A stretch of 13,367 bases of DNA from Candidatus Nomurabacteria bacterium (GTDB taxonomy: Bacteria; Patescibacteriota; Minisyncoccia; Phycocordibacterales; UBA9973), in contig CALRFC010000016.1 of the NCBI GenBank assembly GCA_943356395.1, positions 1 to 13,367 on the forward strand, written 5' to 3'. The notes beneath the pieces were generated by a model. It was given only the letters and a program-made list of their open reading frames with translations. It had not been told where the DNA came from and did not search any database. The position numbers and the translations under genes were made by a program. How positions within the stretch are numbered: the first letter of the stretch is position 1; every line of letters starts with the position of its first letter. Shown piece after piece: positions 1-6,887 of this stretch.

Positions 1-2058
1 GTGACGGCAAACGACTATCTCGCGAAGCGCGACGGCGACTGGATGGGGCAAGTCTACTCATTCTTGGGATTGTCTGTCGGCATCATCAACAGTCAGAACA
101 TCTCATACTTGTACGATCCCACGCACATGGAGGCCGACAAGAAGCGCGATATCGAGGGCTCGTTCAAAGTCGCGTACGAATTCTTGAAGCCCTGCGGCAG
201 AAAAGAGGCGTATCTCGCCGACATCACTTACGGCACAAACAATGAATTCGGCTTCGACTACCTGCGCGACAATCTCGTCACGACCGCCGGCACCGCCGTA
301 GGGCGCGGGCATCATTTCGCTCTTGTCGACGAAATCGACTCGATCCTGATCGACGAAGCCCGCACGCCACTCATCATTTCCGCCGCCGTCTCGGATTCCG
401 AGAAGCTCTACCAAACTTTTTCCGGAATCGCAAAAACGCTTCTCCAAGGCGAAGACTACACCGTCGACGAGAAGCATCACGCAATCGCGCTCACCGACAA
501 AGGCATCGAAAAAGCCGAGCGGGCTTTGGGCATCGAGAATATCTATACCGAAAAAGGCATCAAATATGTCCACCATCTTGAGACGGCCGTTCGCGCACAG
601 GCGCTTTTCAAGAGGGACAAAGAATATGTCGTGAAAAACGACGAGATCATCATCGTCGATCCGTTTACCGGACGCATGCAGCCCGGCCGCCGCTGGAACG
701 AAGGGCTCCATCAGGCGATCGAGGCCAAAGAAGGCGTTTCCGTGCAGAAAGAAACGCGCGCCGCCGCTTCCATCACCTATCAGAATCTTTTCCGCATGTA
801 CGAAAAGCTCTCCGGCATGACGGGTACGGCGAAGACATCCGAGGAAGAATTCTTGAAAGTCTACGGACTCGAAGTCATTTCCATTCCAACGCATCGGGAA
901 GCGAAGCGTGTCGACCGCAACGACCTCATCTATCAATCGGAGAAAGGCAAATGGAAAGCGGTCGCAATGCGCGTGAAAGAGCTCCATGAGCGCGGCCAAC
1001 CGGTCCTGATCGGCACGATTTCCATCGAGAAGAATGAAATGCTTTCCGCGTATCTCGCGGAAGAAGGCGTTCCGCACACGCTCTTGAACGCCAAGAATCA
1101 CGAACGCGAAGGAGAAATCATCGCACAAGCCGGAAGGAAAGGCGGCGTGACGATCGCGACGAACATGGCGGGTCGCGGCGTCGACATCGCGCTCGGCGGC
1201 AAGCCATGCACGGAAAAAGAATCGGAAGAAGTGCGCTCGTTGGGTGGTCTTTTCGTCTTGGGCACCGAGCGTCATGAAGCCCGCCGTATCGACAATCAGC
1301 TCCGCGGCCGTGCCGGACGCCAAGGCGATCCGGGCGAAACGCAGTTCTTCGTATCGCTCGACGACGATCTAATGCGCGTTTTCGGATCGGATCGCATCAA
1401 GCGCATGATGGGCACATTCAAGATTCCGGAAGATCAGCCGATCGAAAATCGTCTGATTTCAAAAGCGCTCGAGAGCGCGCAGGCAAAGATCGAGGGATTC
1501 CATTTCGATGCGCGCAAATATACGCTCGACTACGATATGGTCTTGAATCATCAGCGCACGATCGTCTATGAGCGCAGGAACATCATGCTTTTTGCCGAAA
1601 AGGAAAAAGTGCTCGAGTATGCCGATTCTTTCGGCCAAGGCGACGCGGAGATACAAAAGCTCATCGGCGAAAAGAGGAAAGAGCTCGGCGACGATGCGTT
1701 TGTCGAATTGCTCCGCCGCATAGTGCTTTATGTCACCGACATCCTTTGGGCGGAGCATCTGGAATCGATGGAATATCTGCGGAGCTCGGTGAATCTCCGC
1801 GCATACGGACAGCGCGAGCCGCTAGTCGAATACAAGAAAGAAGGCCTTACTCTTTTCAAAGAGATGGAACAAGCCGTGACCGTTCAAGTTTTTGAGATAT
1901 TGAAAAATGCCACAAATGCGGAACAGACGCAGAAGGAACCGGAACAAACGCAGAAAATTACGACAAATGACGATTCTCTATATGAAAAAGTCGGGCGGAA
2001 TGATCCGTGCCCGTGTGGGAGCGGCAAGAAGTACAAGCATTGCCATGGGAAGGGGTAG
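1..2058 (+). CDS. secA: SecA preprotein translocase ATPase, 3' part (5' end outside window)
   Basis: SecA is the cytosolic ATPase that drives secretory proteins through SecYEG. The frame is open at base 1. The GTG there matches the Val of the family's 'VTxNDYLAxRD' segment, so it is internal and roughly 130 N-terminal residues, including Walker A, lie outside. Visible in the 685 residues: the DEID Walker-B region (110-113) followed by SILIDEARTPLI; the cross-linking domain; NMAGRGVD (388-395); the arginine-finger segment QLRGRAGRQGD (433-443); scaffold and two-helix-finger sequence ending LRAYGQREPLVEYKKEG; and a C-terminal SEC-C zinc motif, C670-x-C672-x8-C681-H682. The helical wing is short: about 52 residues separate 'YERRNIML' from 'W-AEHL', against about 105 in my recollection of B. 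subtilis SecA. The stop codon TAG is the first three bases of a TAGGCACTAGG word array. Identification is secure. Confidence 0.97.
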   Translation: MTANDYLAKRDGDWMGQVYSFLGLSVGIINSQNISYLYDPTHMEADKKRDIEGSFKVAYEFLKPCGRKEAYLADITYGTNNEFGFDYLRDNLVTTAGTAVGRGHHFALVDEIDSILIDEARTPLIISAAVSDSEKLYQTFSGIAKTLLQGEDYTVDEKHHAIALTDKGIEKAERALGIENIYTEKGIKYVHHLETAVRAQALFKRDKEYVVKNDEIIIVDPFTGRMQPGRRWNEGLHQAIEAKEGVSVQKETRAAASITYQNLFRMYEKLSGMTGTAKTSEEEFLKVYGLEVISIPTHREAKRVDRNDLIYQSEKGKWKAVAMRVKELHERGQPVLIGTISIEKNEMLSAYLAEEGVPHTLLNAKNHEREGEIIAQAGRKGGVTIATNMAGRGVDIALGGKPCTEKESEEVRSLGGLFVLGTERHEARRIDNQLRGRAGRQGDPGETQFFVSLDDDLMRVFGSDRIKRMMGTFKIPEDQPIENRLISKALESAQAKIEGFHFDARKYTLDYDMVLNHQRTIVYERRNIMLFAEKEKVLEYADSFGQGDAEIQKLIGEKRKELGDDAFVELLRRIVLYVTDILWAEHLESMEYLRSSVNLRAYGQREPLVEYKKEGLTLFKEMEQAVTVQVFEILKNATNAEQTQKEPEQTQKITTNDDSLYEKVGRNDPCPCGSGKKYKHCHGKG

Positions 2059-2168
2059 GCACTAGGCGTTAGGCACTAGGAAAATTCAAAAAAACAGGAA
2101 AATGCAGGTTTTGCCGGAGGCAAAACCCGCATTTTCTCACTAGAACCTAGCCCCTAGCACCTAGAACC
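2056..2168. repeat. CTAG-word array in inverted arrangement around a terminator
   Basis: TAGGCACTAGG occurs at 2056-2066 and again at 2070-2080. After the central hairpin (2099-2135) the complementary words CCTAG, CCCTAG, CACCTAG follow at about 2140-2168. The result is words, then hairpin, then inverted words. The secA stop codon is the first word's TAG. A second short stem, TCGCCTCCG/CGGAGGCGA (2171-2179 with 2188-2196), lies just beyond. CTAG is generally a rare tetranucleotide in bacterial DNA, so this clustering is not background. Confidence 0.75.
2099..2135 (+). terminator. Hairpin terminator after secA
   Basis: Left arm 2099-2115 and right arm 2119-2135 pair over 17 bp with one A/C mismatch and a GGA loop. 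The A-rich and T-rich flanks of the stem form the AAAA...TTTT ends typical of bidirectional intrinsic terminators. It lies 41 nt after the secA stop. Confidence 0.7.
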
Positions 2169-2319
2169 TTTCGCCTCCGCTTCCAGACGGAGGCGAACAC
2201 TATCCACAGTCCCCAAATACCCAATTTTCGCCCATTTTTGTCAATGATTTTTGGCAAAAATACCCTTATTTTACAAGGATTTTATATATTTGACACCACA
2301 TAAAATTATGTTCTAACCA

Positions 2320-2348
2320 TTGACTTTTACTATCCAATATGCTACTAT
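2320..2348 (+). promoter_or_regulatory. Sigma-70-type promoter for the lysozyme-like gene
   Basis: The -35 TTGACT (2320-2325), a 17-nt spacer and the -10 TACTAT (2343-2348), with an extended TGC (2340-2342), predict a start site near 2355. The leader to the ATG at 2379 would be about 24 nt. Two AAATACCC-type motifs lie upstream (2215-2228, 2258-2272), and a near-DnaA-box sequence CTATCCACA lies at 2200-2208. Confidence 0.65.
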
Positions 2349-2378
2349 GTAGGAGTCTCCAAGAAATCATTGATTTTT

Positions 2379-3044
2379 ATGGGGATTTTTAATTTGCGCC
2401 GGTTTTTCAACGAATCAGCGCTTCCAGTCACGACGTTTGGCAGAGCACAACTGCCGCATATGAGTAACTTTAAAATTGTTCATACGCTTCGGTCATTTGT
2501 TGTCTTTCCTATTTTGGCAACAAACTTCCTGATCGCCCCTATGGGCATCACGGGAGCTCCAACCCAAGCATTATCAGTGTCCGACCAAAATGGGCCCCTT
2601 GCAACCGTTGTGCTTGATAACAAACAAGCGGAGCGCGAAGCAATAGCACAAAACATCGACGAATATTTCCGCGAACACGACATGCCGCTTGCCGGCTTCG
2701 GAATGAAAATGGTCATCGAGGCCGAGAAAAACGACATCGATCCATATCTCATTCCAGCAATCGCCGTTCGCGAATCGACAGGCGGGAAGAGCAAATGCAA
2801 GCACAAGACCTTCAATCCGTTCGGATGGAATTCGTGTAAAGTCGGATTCAGTTCGTACGACGAAGCGATCGAAGTGCTCGCGAAGAACCTCGGCGGAAAC
2901 AATCCCGCGACCGCCCGCCACTATGATGGAAAAACGACGGAACAGATATTGAAGAAATATAATCCTCCGTCCATCGTTCCGCACTACGCGTCTCAAGTGA
3001 TGCGCATCATGGATACGATCGATTCATACGGCGTCGATGCTTAA
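2379..3044 (+). CDS. Lysozyme-like / glucosaminidase-type secreted or anchored protein
   Basis: Probably a peptidoglycan-active enzyme of the lysozyme-like fold. The C-terminal part reads YLIPAIAVRESTGG, then NPFGWNSCKVGFSSYDEAIEVLAKNL, then YDGKTTEQILKKYNPP. That order (Glu after a hydrophobic helix, N-[PL]-FG, SxxxA helix, YxG..T) is the pattern of endo-N-acetylglucosaminidase and transglycosylase domains. The candidate catalytic Glu is residue 132 from this start. Cys140 and Cys153 could form a disulfide. A hydrophobic stretch (about residues 40-56) could be a signal anchor. The ATG at 2379 is chosen over the in-frame TTG at 2370 because it is a conventional start. A second in-frame ATG at 2460 would put the hydrophobic stretch near the N-terminus and is a real alternative. 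No Shine-Dalgarno is seen at any of them. The fold assignment is moderately sure and the substrate is inferred. Confidence 0.7.
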   Translation: MGIFNLRRFFNESALPVTTFGRAQLPHMSNFKIVHTLRSFVVFPILATNFLIAPMGITGAPTQALSVSDQNGPLATVVLDNKQAEREAIAQNIDEYFREHDMPLAGFGMKMVIEAEKNDIDPYLIPAIAVRESTGGKSKCKHKTFNPFGWNSCKVGFSSYDEAIEVLAKNLGGNNPATARHYDGKTTEQILKKYNPPSIVPHYASQVMRIMDTIDSYGVDA

Positions 3045-3052
3045 AGATAAAG

Positions 3053-3086
3053 CAAAAAATCCCTCCGCTTGCGGAGGGATTTTGCT
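3053..3086. terminator. Bidirectional terminator between convergent genes
   Basis: A stem of about 14 bp (left arm 3054-3067, right arm 3072-3084, core ATCCCTCCG/CGGAGGGAT, loop CTTG) is bordered by an A-run on the left and a T-run on the right. It therefore works for the gene ending at 3044 and for the minus-strand gene whose stop is at 3085-3087. Confidence 0.8.
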
Positions 3087-3672
3087 ATTCGTAACATGCT
3101 TTCTGATCAAGTGCGGAAAGATCGTTTTGCGCCATCGCAACTCTCAATTCCACGCTTTCTTCATTCGGGAGAGACCCGATCTTCACCAGTTTCTTCAACC
3201 TCTTATTGATGTAAGGAGGCAAACCGGAACTGTCGATCATCGAAATCAGATGCTCGCGAACGCTTTTTTTCCGGACCTTGCGCACTTCCGCGGACTTCTT
3301 CGTGTGCGTTTTCGGATTCGCTCTACTTATGATTCCAATGAAATCTCTGGAATATATATCTTCATACCTTTCTTTCCAGAAACAGAATACGGCGAATGTC
3401 CAAAAGATGCTCCATGATTTCGCATGTTCGAGGCGAGCGCCGAAATGTTTCTGGAAATGATCTGCCGTCATTTGGTCGTAGATCGTCGGCTGTCCGTCTC
3501 CCATCACGATCTTTGAAATATGGTAGTGGGAAAGTTCGATGACGGCTCGCTCGAGCGTGACATTTCTCGATTTGAAGTCGGCTTCGAATACTTTTTTCAG
3601 TTCGTAATAAAAAGAATTCACTCGGCTGGAAAGCGTTTTTGCTTCCTCAATTCCGATATATGTTTGCTTCAT
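3085..3672 (-). CDS. Unknown protein, 195 aa, basic middle segment
   Basis: Family not recognised. The sequence looks soluble and mostly helical, with a short aromatic segment (around SWSIFWTFAVFCFWKERYEDIY) too polar at its ends to call a membrane helix. A Lys/Arg-rich segment (KTHTKKSAEVRKVRKKSVREH) follows, then a C-terminal part resembling a short helical bundle. The first in-frame ATG (3696) overlaps the -10 box of a near-perfect promoter and would lie upstream of the transcript start. The second ATG (3672) is therefore chosen, giving a leader of about 16 nt that is A-rich and has no Shine-Dalgarno. The basic patch could suggest nucleic-acid contact, but that is only a guess. Confidence 0.7.
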   Translation of the reverse strand: MKQTYIGIEEAKTLSSRVNSFYYELKKVFEADFKSRNVTLERAVIELSHYHISKIVMGDGQPTIYDQMTADHFQKHFGARLEHAKSWSIFWTFAVFCFWKERYEDIYSRDFIGIISRANPKTHTKKSAEVRKVRKKSVREHLISMIDSSGLPPYINKRLKKLVKIGSLPNEESVELRVAMAQNDLSALDQKACYE

Positions 3673-3694
3673 ATTAAGATTTTTATTTGAGTCC

Positions 3695-3722
3695 ATTATA
3701 CTATTTACACAGTCTTTGTCAA
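3695..3722 (-). promoter_or_regulatory. Near-consensus promoter for the 3085-3672 gene
   Basis: On the minus strand: -35 TTGACA (3722-3717), a 16-nt spacer, -10 TATAAT (3700-3695). The predicted start is A at 3688. The core and initial transcribed bases (AGTATAATGG, then CAAA) closely match the divergent promoter at 3784-3812. Confidence 0.85.
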
Positions 3723-3783
3723 TTCCATAAAATATGTTGAAAATAAAGGGTATTTACGGGCTTTTCCACAGCCCAAAATACTA

Positions 3784-3812
3784 TTGACTTTAAATATCAT
3801 ATATAGTATAAT
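3784..3812 (+). promoter_or_regulatory. Near-consensus promoter for the 3837-4424 gene
   Basis: -35 TTGACT (3784-3789), exactly 17 nt of spacer, -10 TATAAT (3807-3812). The predicted start is A at 3819, giving an 18-nt leader. It diverges from the promoter at 3695-3722. Between them lie GGGC-TTTTCCACA-GCCC, a small hairpin holding a near-DnaA-box, and one AAATACCC-type motif on the minus strand. Confidence 0.85.
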
Positions 3813-3836
3813 GGCATCAAACAAAAAATAACCACC

Positions 3837-4424
3837 ATGAAAAACATTTTTGTGCTCGTTCTTTCAATCATTACCACTGCAATTTTTGCCCAGCAACCCG
3901 CATCGCCCGCCAAAGTTATGCCACAGATGTATTCCGGAATCATTCCCGGAATTCCTGCGGACATAAACTTGCCGGGGCTCAATCGCCAGATTCTCGCGAC
4001 TCCGCTCGACTTGAGCGAAGGATTCGTGAGCTTGCCGAACGGCGTGAGCGCGGCTTGCTTCCTTACAAGCGACACGACCGTCGTGAAGCGTTTCAAAAAA
4101 GCCGCTTCGAAAGATTCGATCATCGTCCTTTACGGACTTCGGATCGATCCTCTCACTGAATGGTCCGAGGATGCTTACAAAAATCTTTCAAATATGATGA
4201 GTAAAGCCGGATTCTTGAATCTCAAGAGTTACATCTGGTTGTCGCTCACGAGCTTCAAAATCCTTCCTCCGGATATGCCTTTCTCGCAGATCAATTCTAC
4301 GACGGCTTCGACCGGCAACCATATACCGGTTTGGAAGAAGCCTGATGAAGCAAAAGGAACAAGTGGTGGCAATAATTCAGGCAAAAAACCCGCCGTGGAT
4401 GCTCAAGGGGACAAGATTCCCTGA
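3837..4424 (+). CDS. Secreted protein of unknown family, 195 aa
   Basis: The N-terminus MKNIFVLVLSIITTAIFA-QQ is a clear Sec signal peptide with likely cleavage after Ala18. The mature part begins with a Pro/Ala-rich stretch. It then has a compact domain (about residues 35-145) containing TSDTTVVKRFKKA and a Trp-Leu-Ser-Leu segment. It ends in a disordered Gly/Ser/Asn/Lys tail. A single Cys (about residue 74) argues against disulfides. No family is recognised. The start is fixed by the signal peptide and by the promoter 18 nt upstream of the ATG; the leader ends AACCACC and has no Shine-Dalgarno. A terminator follows 17 nt after the stop. Export is well supported, but function is not assignable. 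Confidence 0.8.
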   Translation: MKNIFVLVLSIITTAIFAQQPASPAKVMPQMYSGIIPGIPADINLPGLNRQILATPLDLSEGFVSLPNGVSAACFLTSDTTVVKRFKKAASKDSIIVLYGLRIDPLTEWSEDAYKNLSNMMSKAGFLNLKSYIWLSLTSFKILPPDMPFSQINSTTASTGNHIPVWKKPDEAKGTSGGNNSGKKPAVDAQGDKIP

Positions 4425-4440
4425 CGGTATCGGCAAATGG

Positions 4441-4470
4441 AAAACCCTCCGCTCTTTGGAGGGTTTTTTT
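4441..4470. terminator. Bidirectional terminator between convergent genes
   Basis: Stem AACCCTCC (4443-4450) with GGAGGGTT (4458-4465), loop GCTCTTT, A-run on the left and a T-run to 4470. It serves the 3837-4424 gene. In the other direction it serves the DUF2231 gene, whose TAA stop (4469-4471) overlaps the T-run. Confidence 0.85.
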
Positions 4471-4993
4471 AATTTCCAACAAATATCTTGTAGACGAGTT
4501 TTACGATCGGATCGGCGTCGGGACCATACACGATCGCGCCGCCCAAGCCGCCGGTTATGGTGAGCGCGATGAGTCCCACGGCGGCAAGAGAAACGAGTAT
4601 AGATCGGCGGTCGAGCATTCTGGCAACTTTCAGTTTCAGGCGCCAAAGCGGGGCGATTTTGGAATTCATAAGCCGCGCGCCGATAGGCGCGCGGCTTATG
4701 AACCGCACAGAATAGAGAGACGCAATCACGATGAAAATCACCACAGTGATTCCGGCAAAAAATGAATGTACGCCGATCAAATGCCTCAAAGTGCCGTTCT
4801 CAATGCCTTCTCCCGCTAGTCCGCCGGTCCAATATGCGAGAATTGAAGAAAGTGCGCCGAAGACAACCAGAAAAGATTTTATATTCTCGGCGGTCGCGCT
4901 GTTTTGCAGTTTTTTTATCGGCAAGATTTCCAAAATCGCATATATAGTAAGGAGCGCTATGGGAAAATGTACGAAAATCGGATGAATATTCAT
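4469..4993 (-). CDS. DUF2231-type integral membrane protein
   Basis: The start MNIHPIFVHFPIALLTIYAILEIL is the hallmark of the DUF2231 membrane family (His-Pro then VHFP in the first helix). Four membrane segments can be seen: about residues 6-25, 41-60, 73-95 and 133-155. The family's biochemical role is not established, although the conserved His in helices 1 and 3 (VHF, VHSFF) has prompted redox or haem suggestions. Residues 98-110, in the loop between helices 3 and 4, are encoded by a perfect 17-bp palindrome (4665-4702). The likely promoter (5000-5028) places the transcript start on the A of the ATG, so the mRNA would be leaderless. The gene is convergent with the upstream secreted protein and divergent from the 5107-5511 gene. 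Confidence 0.8.
   Translation of the reverse strand: MNIHPIFVHFPIALLTIYAILEILPIKKLQNSATAENIKSFLVVFGALSSILAYWTGGLAGEGIENGTLRHLIGVHSFFAGITVVIFIVIASLYSVRFISRAPIGARLMNSKIAPLWRLKLKVARMLDRRSILVSLAAVGLIALTITGGLGGAIVYGPDADPIVKLVYKIFVGN
4665..4702. repeat. Perfect 17-bp palindrome inside a coding region
   Basis: Arms 4665-4681 and 4686-4702 are exactly complementary with a 4-nt loop (GATA on the plus strand). The arm core is GCCGCGCGCC, much more GC-rich than the flanks. It encodes FISRAPIGARLMN in the DUF2231 gene without breaking the frame, like the in-frame palindromic elements known from Rickettsia. The resemblance is architectural only. Confidence 0.85.
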
Positions 4994-4999
4994 TCAAAG

Positions 5000-5028
5000 A
5001 TTATAATTCTTTTTCCACAGCTTGTCCA
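5000..5028 (-). promoter_or_regulatory. Promoter of the DUF2231 gene, giving a leaderless transcript
   Basis: Minus strand: -35 TGGACA (5028-5023), 17-nt spacer, -10 TATAAT (5005-5000). With the -10's last base at -7, +1 falls on 4993, the A of the start codon. A near-DnaA-box TTTTCCACA (5011-5019) sits within the spacer. Confidence 0.75.
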
Positions 5029-5106
5029 TGTAACATTTTTTCTCGGCATGCGTCATAATGAGTATCGCGCTACATTATCATAAAAATTGCGCGCCTTTAT
5101 TTCGTT

Positions 5107-5511
5107 ATGAAAAATACAATACTAACGCTCGGACTCATCGCTCTCGTTTTCGGCGCAGTTGCCGTCATTCCGGCTCGTGCGGAAATGGCAATAGACACCG
5201 CTTGCGTGAAGACCGCGATTTCTGTCCGCGACACTTCGATCATGAGCGCATTCAGTGCGTTTGGCACGAGTGGAACGGCGGCTCTAACTGCGCGCTCTAC
5301 ATCGCTCCAAGCGGCTTGGGATCTTACTGACAAAACGGCTCGCAAAGACGCGCTCAAAGCGTCGTGGTCGGCATACAAGACGGCGACCACTTCCGCTCGG
5401 GAAGCGATGCGCTCCGCACGCCAGTCGGCATGGGCAAAATTCAACACCGATCGCAAGGCATGTGGCGTGGAAACCGACGGACACGGCTCCGGTTCGGACG
5501 CAAGTCTTTAA
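5107..5511 (+). CDS. Small secreted helical protein, 134 aa
   Basis: A signal peptide (MKNTILTLGLIALVFGAVAVIPARA-EM, cleavage near Ala25) is followed by a mature part rich in Ala, Lys, Arg, Ser and Thr. The pattern is amphipathic helices with Trp every 20-40 residues (ACVKTAISVRD..., LQAAWDLTDKTARKDALKASWSAYKTAT..., ARQSAWAKFNTDRKACG). The first and last Cys (about 33 and 119) could be joined. From memory, proteins of this layout are common in Parcubacteria genomes, but I know no function; a surface or periplasmic helical-bundle role is a guess. No clear promoter is seen in the 113 bases before it. The start is fixed by the signal peptide. Confidence 0.8.
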   Translation: MKNTILTLGLIALVFGAVAVIPARAEMAIDTACVKTAISVRDTSIMSAFSAFGTSGTAALTARSTSLQAAWDLTDKTARKDALKASWSAYKTATTSAREAMRSARQSAWAKFNTDRKACGVETDGHGSGSDASL

Positions 5512-5515
5512 TTTT

Positions 5516-5575
5516 AGAAAAACAGCAGAAAAAAATTCCCCTTTCAAGAGGGGAATTTTTTTCTGCTGTTTTTCT
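5516..5575. terminator. Very long bidirectional terminator palindrome
   Basis: About 27 continuous base pairs join 5516-5542 to 5549-5575. They comprise outer CAGCAG/CTGCTG, a 7-bp A/T block and inner TTCCCCT/AGGGGAA. The A7 and T7 blocks act as the U-runs on either strand. The minus-strand gene's last codons and TGA (5544-5546) lie inside the hairpin. Confidence 0.85.
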
Positions 5576-6182
5576 TCCACTCCACGACTTTTCCGGCGCG
5601 GATTTCCACATCGTCCGCAGGGCGGAATGTGCGGATGCTTTTCTTGTCGGCGATGGGGAAATGCCTGATGTCGCAGAGCTTTTCCGCGACATACCAGATA
5701 TCATTTTCATCGGTCACCCATTTTTTCTTGCTGAAAATGTTTAAATTGAGCGGCGCCGAATAGCTCCGCAGATTTTTCGTTCCGTCGTCGGTGAAATATT
5801 CGTGGAAATAGGAAAGCGCGAGCTCGCGGAGCGTCCGATAGATCGGCTCGCGATAGCGCAGGACGGCGTGGTTGGTTTTTGAAATCGCGCCCCACTTCCC
5901 GTTTTTCCGGAAAAGCGCGACGACATGATCGAAATCTTTTCGAGCGGCGGACAAATCCATCAAGAGCGGCTTTTCGCCGTGATACGCGAGTGCGGCGGCG
6001 GCGAACATCGCGCCTTCGATGCAGTGCGCGGTCTTCGTGCGCATGACGAGCCGCGGCGAACGGCACACATCGCCGTTTGGTTCGAAATTGAAGGGAAGTG
6101 AATTCAAATAATCTTGGATTTTTGCCGGTGAATCCAATCTCTTCAGGATTTTTTCCTCGGATGATTTCAGACCTTTAAACAT
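5544..6182 (-). CDS. Transglutaminase-like cysteine protein, 212 aa
   Basis: A conserved bacterial hypothetical family related to transglutaminase/papain-like folds. Seen: RTKTAHCIEGAMFAAAALAYHG with Cys54 at the start of a helix; DFDHVVALF with His86 on a strand; and SKTNHAVLRYREPIYRTLRELALSYFHEYF. Cys54 and His86 fit the catalytic Cys-His order, and Asn104 could complete a triad. The catalytic reading is inferred from this order. No signal peptide is seen, so it is probably cytoplasmic. The C-terminus WKKNSRKKFPS is encoded by the terminator hairpin, so those residues are unlikely to matter. The ATG is preceded by a CTATTTACCTATTCCTA word-like leader with no Shine-Dalgarno. It lies downstream of dedA on the same strand, with a terminator between them. 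Confidence 0.65.
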   Translation of the reverse strand: MFKGLKSSEEKILKRLDSPAKIQDYLNSLPFNFEPNGDVCRSPRLVMRTKTAHCIEGAMFAAAALAYHGEKPLLMDLSAARKDFDHVVALFRKNGKWGAISKTNHAVLRYREPIYRTLRELALSYFHEYFTDDGTKNLRSYSAPLNLNIFSKKKWVTDENDIWYVAEKLCDIRHFPIADKKSIRTFRPADDVEIRAGKVVEWKKNSRKKFPS

Positions 6183-6205
6183 AGGAATAGGTAAATAGAA
6201 AGTAG

Positions 6206-6230
6206 AAAAAGAATCAAATAAAAAGATTCT
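6206..6230 (-). terminator. Terminator after dedA
   Basis: On the minus strand AGAATC (6230-6225) pairs with GATTCT (6215-6210) around a 9-nt T-rich loop and is followed by TTTTTC. The TAG stop of dedA (6231-6229) overlaps the first arm. Confidence 0.55.
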
Positions 6231-6828
6231 ATTTATTTTTTCTTTTTACGATTTCAAAAATGATCGGGGCGAATGAGACAACGATGATGACTGCGATAAT
6301 GAGCGTCAGGTATTTTTGCGTCCCCGGAAACGCCGATCCGAGAAAATATCCGATGAGCGTTATGCCCGCGCCCCACAATATGCCGCCTGCGACATTGTAT
6401 TTCAAGAATTTTGCATAGTTCATTTTCGCGACGCCCGCCAATATCGGAGCAATCGTGCGGATTATCGGAATGAAGCGCGAAAGGAAAACGGCTTTCGTCC
6501 CGTATTTCCCGTAAAAATCGCGCGTCTTCTCGGCATGGCGTTTCTTGAAGAAGAACGAATCCTCGCGCGTGAAGAGCCGCGTCCCGACTTTCGCGCCAAA
6601 CCAATAGCCGACCGTGTCGCCCAAGATCGCGGAGACGACGATGAGCGGGATCAAGATGAAGATGTTGAGAAATCCTTGCGACGCGATGAGCCCCGAAGTG
6701 AAGAGGAGACTGTCGCCCGGAAAAAAGATTCCAAAGAGGACTCCGGACTCGGAAAAAATGGCGAGCGCGATGCCCGCATAGCCGACGGCTTTGACTATTG
6801 AAATGAGATCAAGATGGAAAAACGGCAT
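6229..6828 (-). CDS. DedA family membrane protein (lipid flippase/scramblase-like)
   Basis: DedA (VTT/SNARE-associated) proteins are polytopic inner-membrane proteins; members are implicated in lipid-carrier recycling and proton-dependent transport. Family motifs seen: ESGVLFGIFFPGDSLLFTSG near the N-terminus, GDTVGYWFGAKVG, F-x-K-R-H-x-E..FYGKYG, and FLSRFIPIIRTIAPILAGVAKMNYAKFLKYNVAGGILW, including the Arg-containing amphipathic re-entrant segment. About five hydrophobic segments are present. The frame extends to a GTG at 6867, but the first 13 extra residues (including YTLTSAQWAL) are encoded by a 9-bp hairpin region (6841-6869). The ATG at 6828 gives the usual DedA N-terminus (199 aa), so I choose it. 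No Shine-Dalgarno is seen. Confidence 0.9.
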   Translation of the reverse strand: MPFFHLDLISIVKAVGYAGIALAIFSESGVLFGIFFPGDSLLFTSGLIASQGFLNIFILIPLIVVSAILGDTVGYWFGAKVGTRLFTREDSFFFKKRHAEKTRDFYGKYGTKAVFLSRFIPIIRTIAPILAGVAKMNYAKFLKYNVAGGILWGAGITLIGYFLGSAFPGTQKYLTLIIAVIIVVSFAPIIFEIVKRKNK

Positions 6829-6887
6829 ACGAAGCGCCCATTGTGCGCTTGTAAGAGTGTAGCGCACAACGGGCGAAAACGCATGCT

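Noticed and set aside
1..3. GTG as the start codon of secA
   Set aside because: It aligns to an internal Val of the nucleotide-binding domain. Walker A and the N-terminal helix must lie upstream.
103..1323. 406-aa open frame on the minus strand within secA
   Set aside because: It lies wholly antisense to an unmistakable secA frame. The Asp/Phe/Arg-rich text mirrors secA codons, and no promoter or family signature is seen.
2200..5019. A replication origin
   Set aside because: Only three imperfect DnaA-box-like sites are spread over 2.8 kb, with no dnaA, dnaN or clustered AT-rich unwinding region.
6316..6801. 161-aa Arg/Glu/Asp-rich plus-strand frame
   Set aside because: It is the antisense shadow of dedA, whose motifs and membrane segments are clear.
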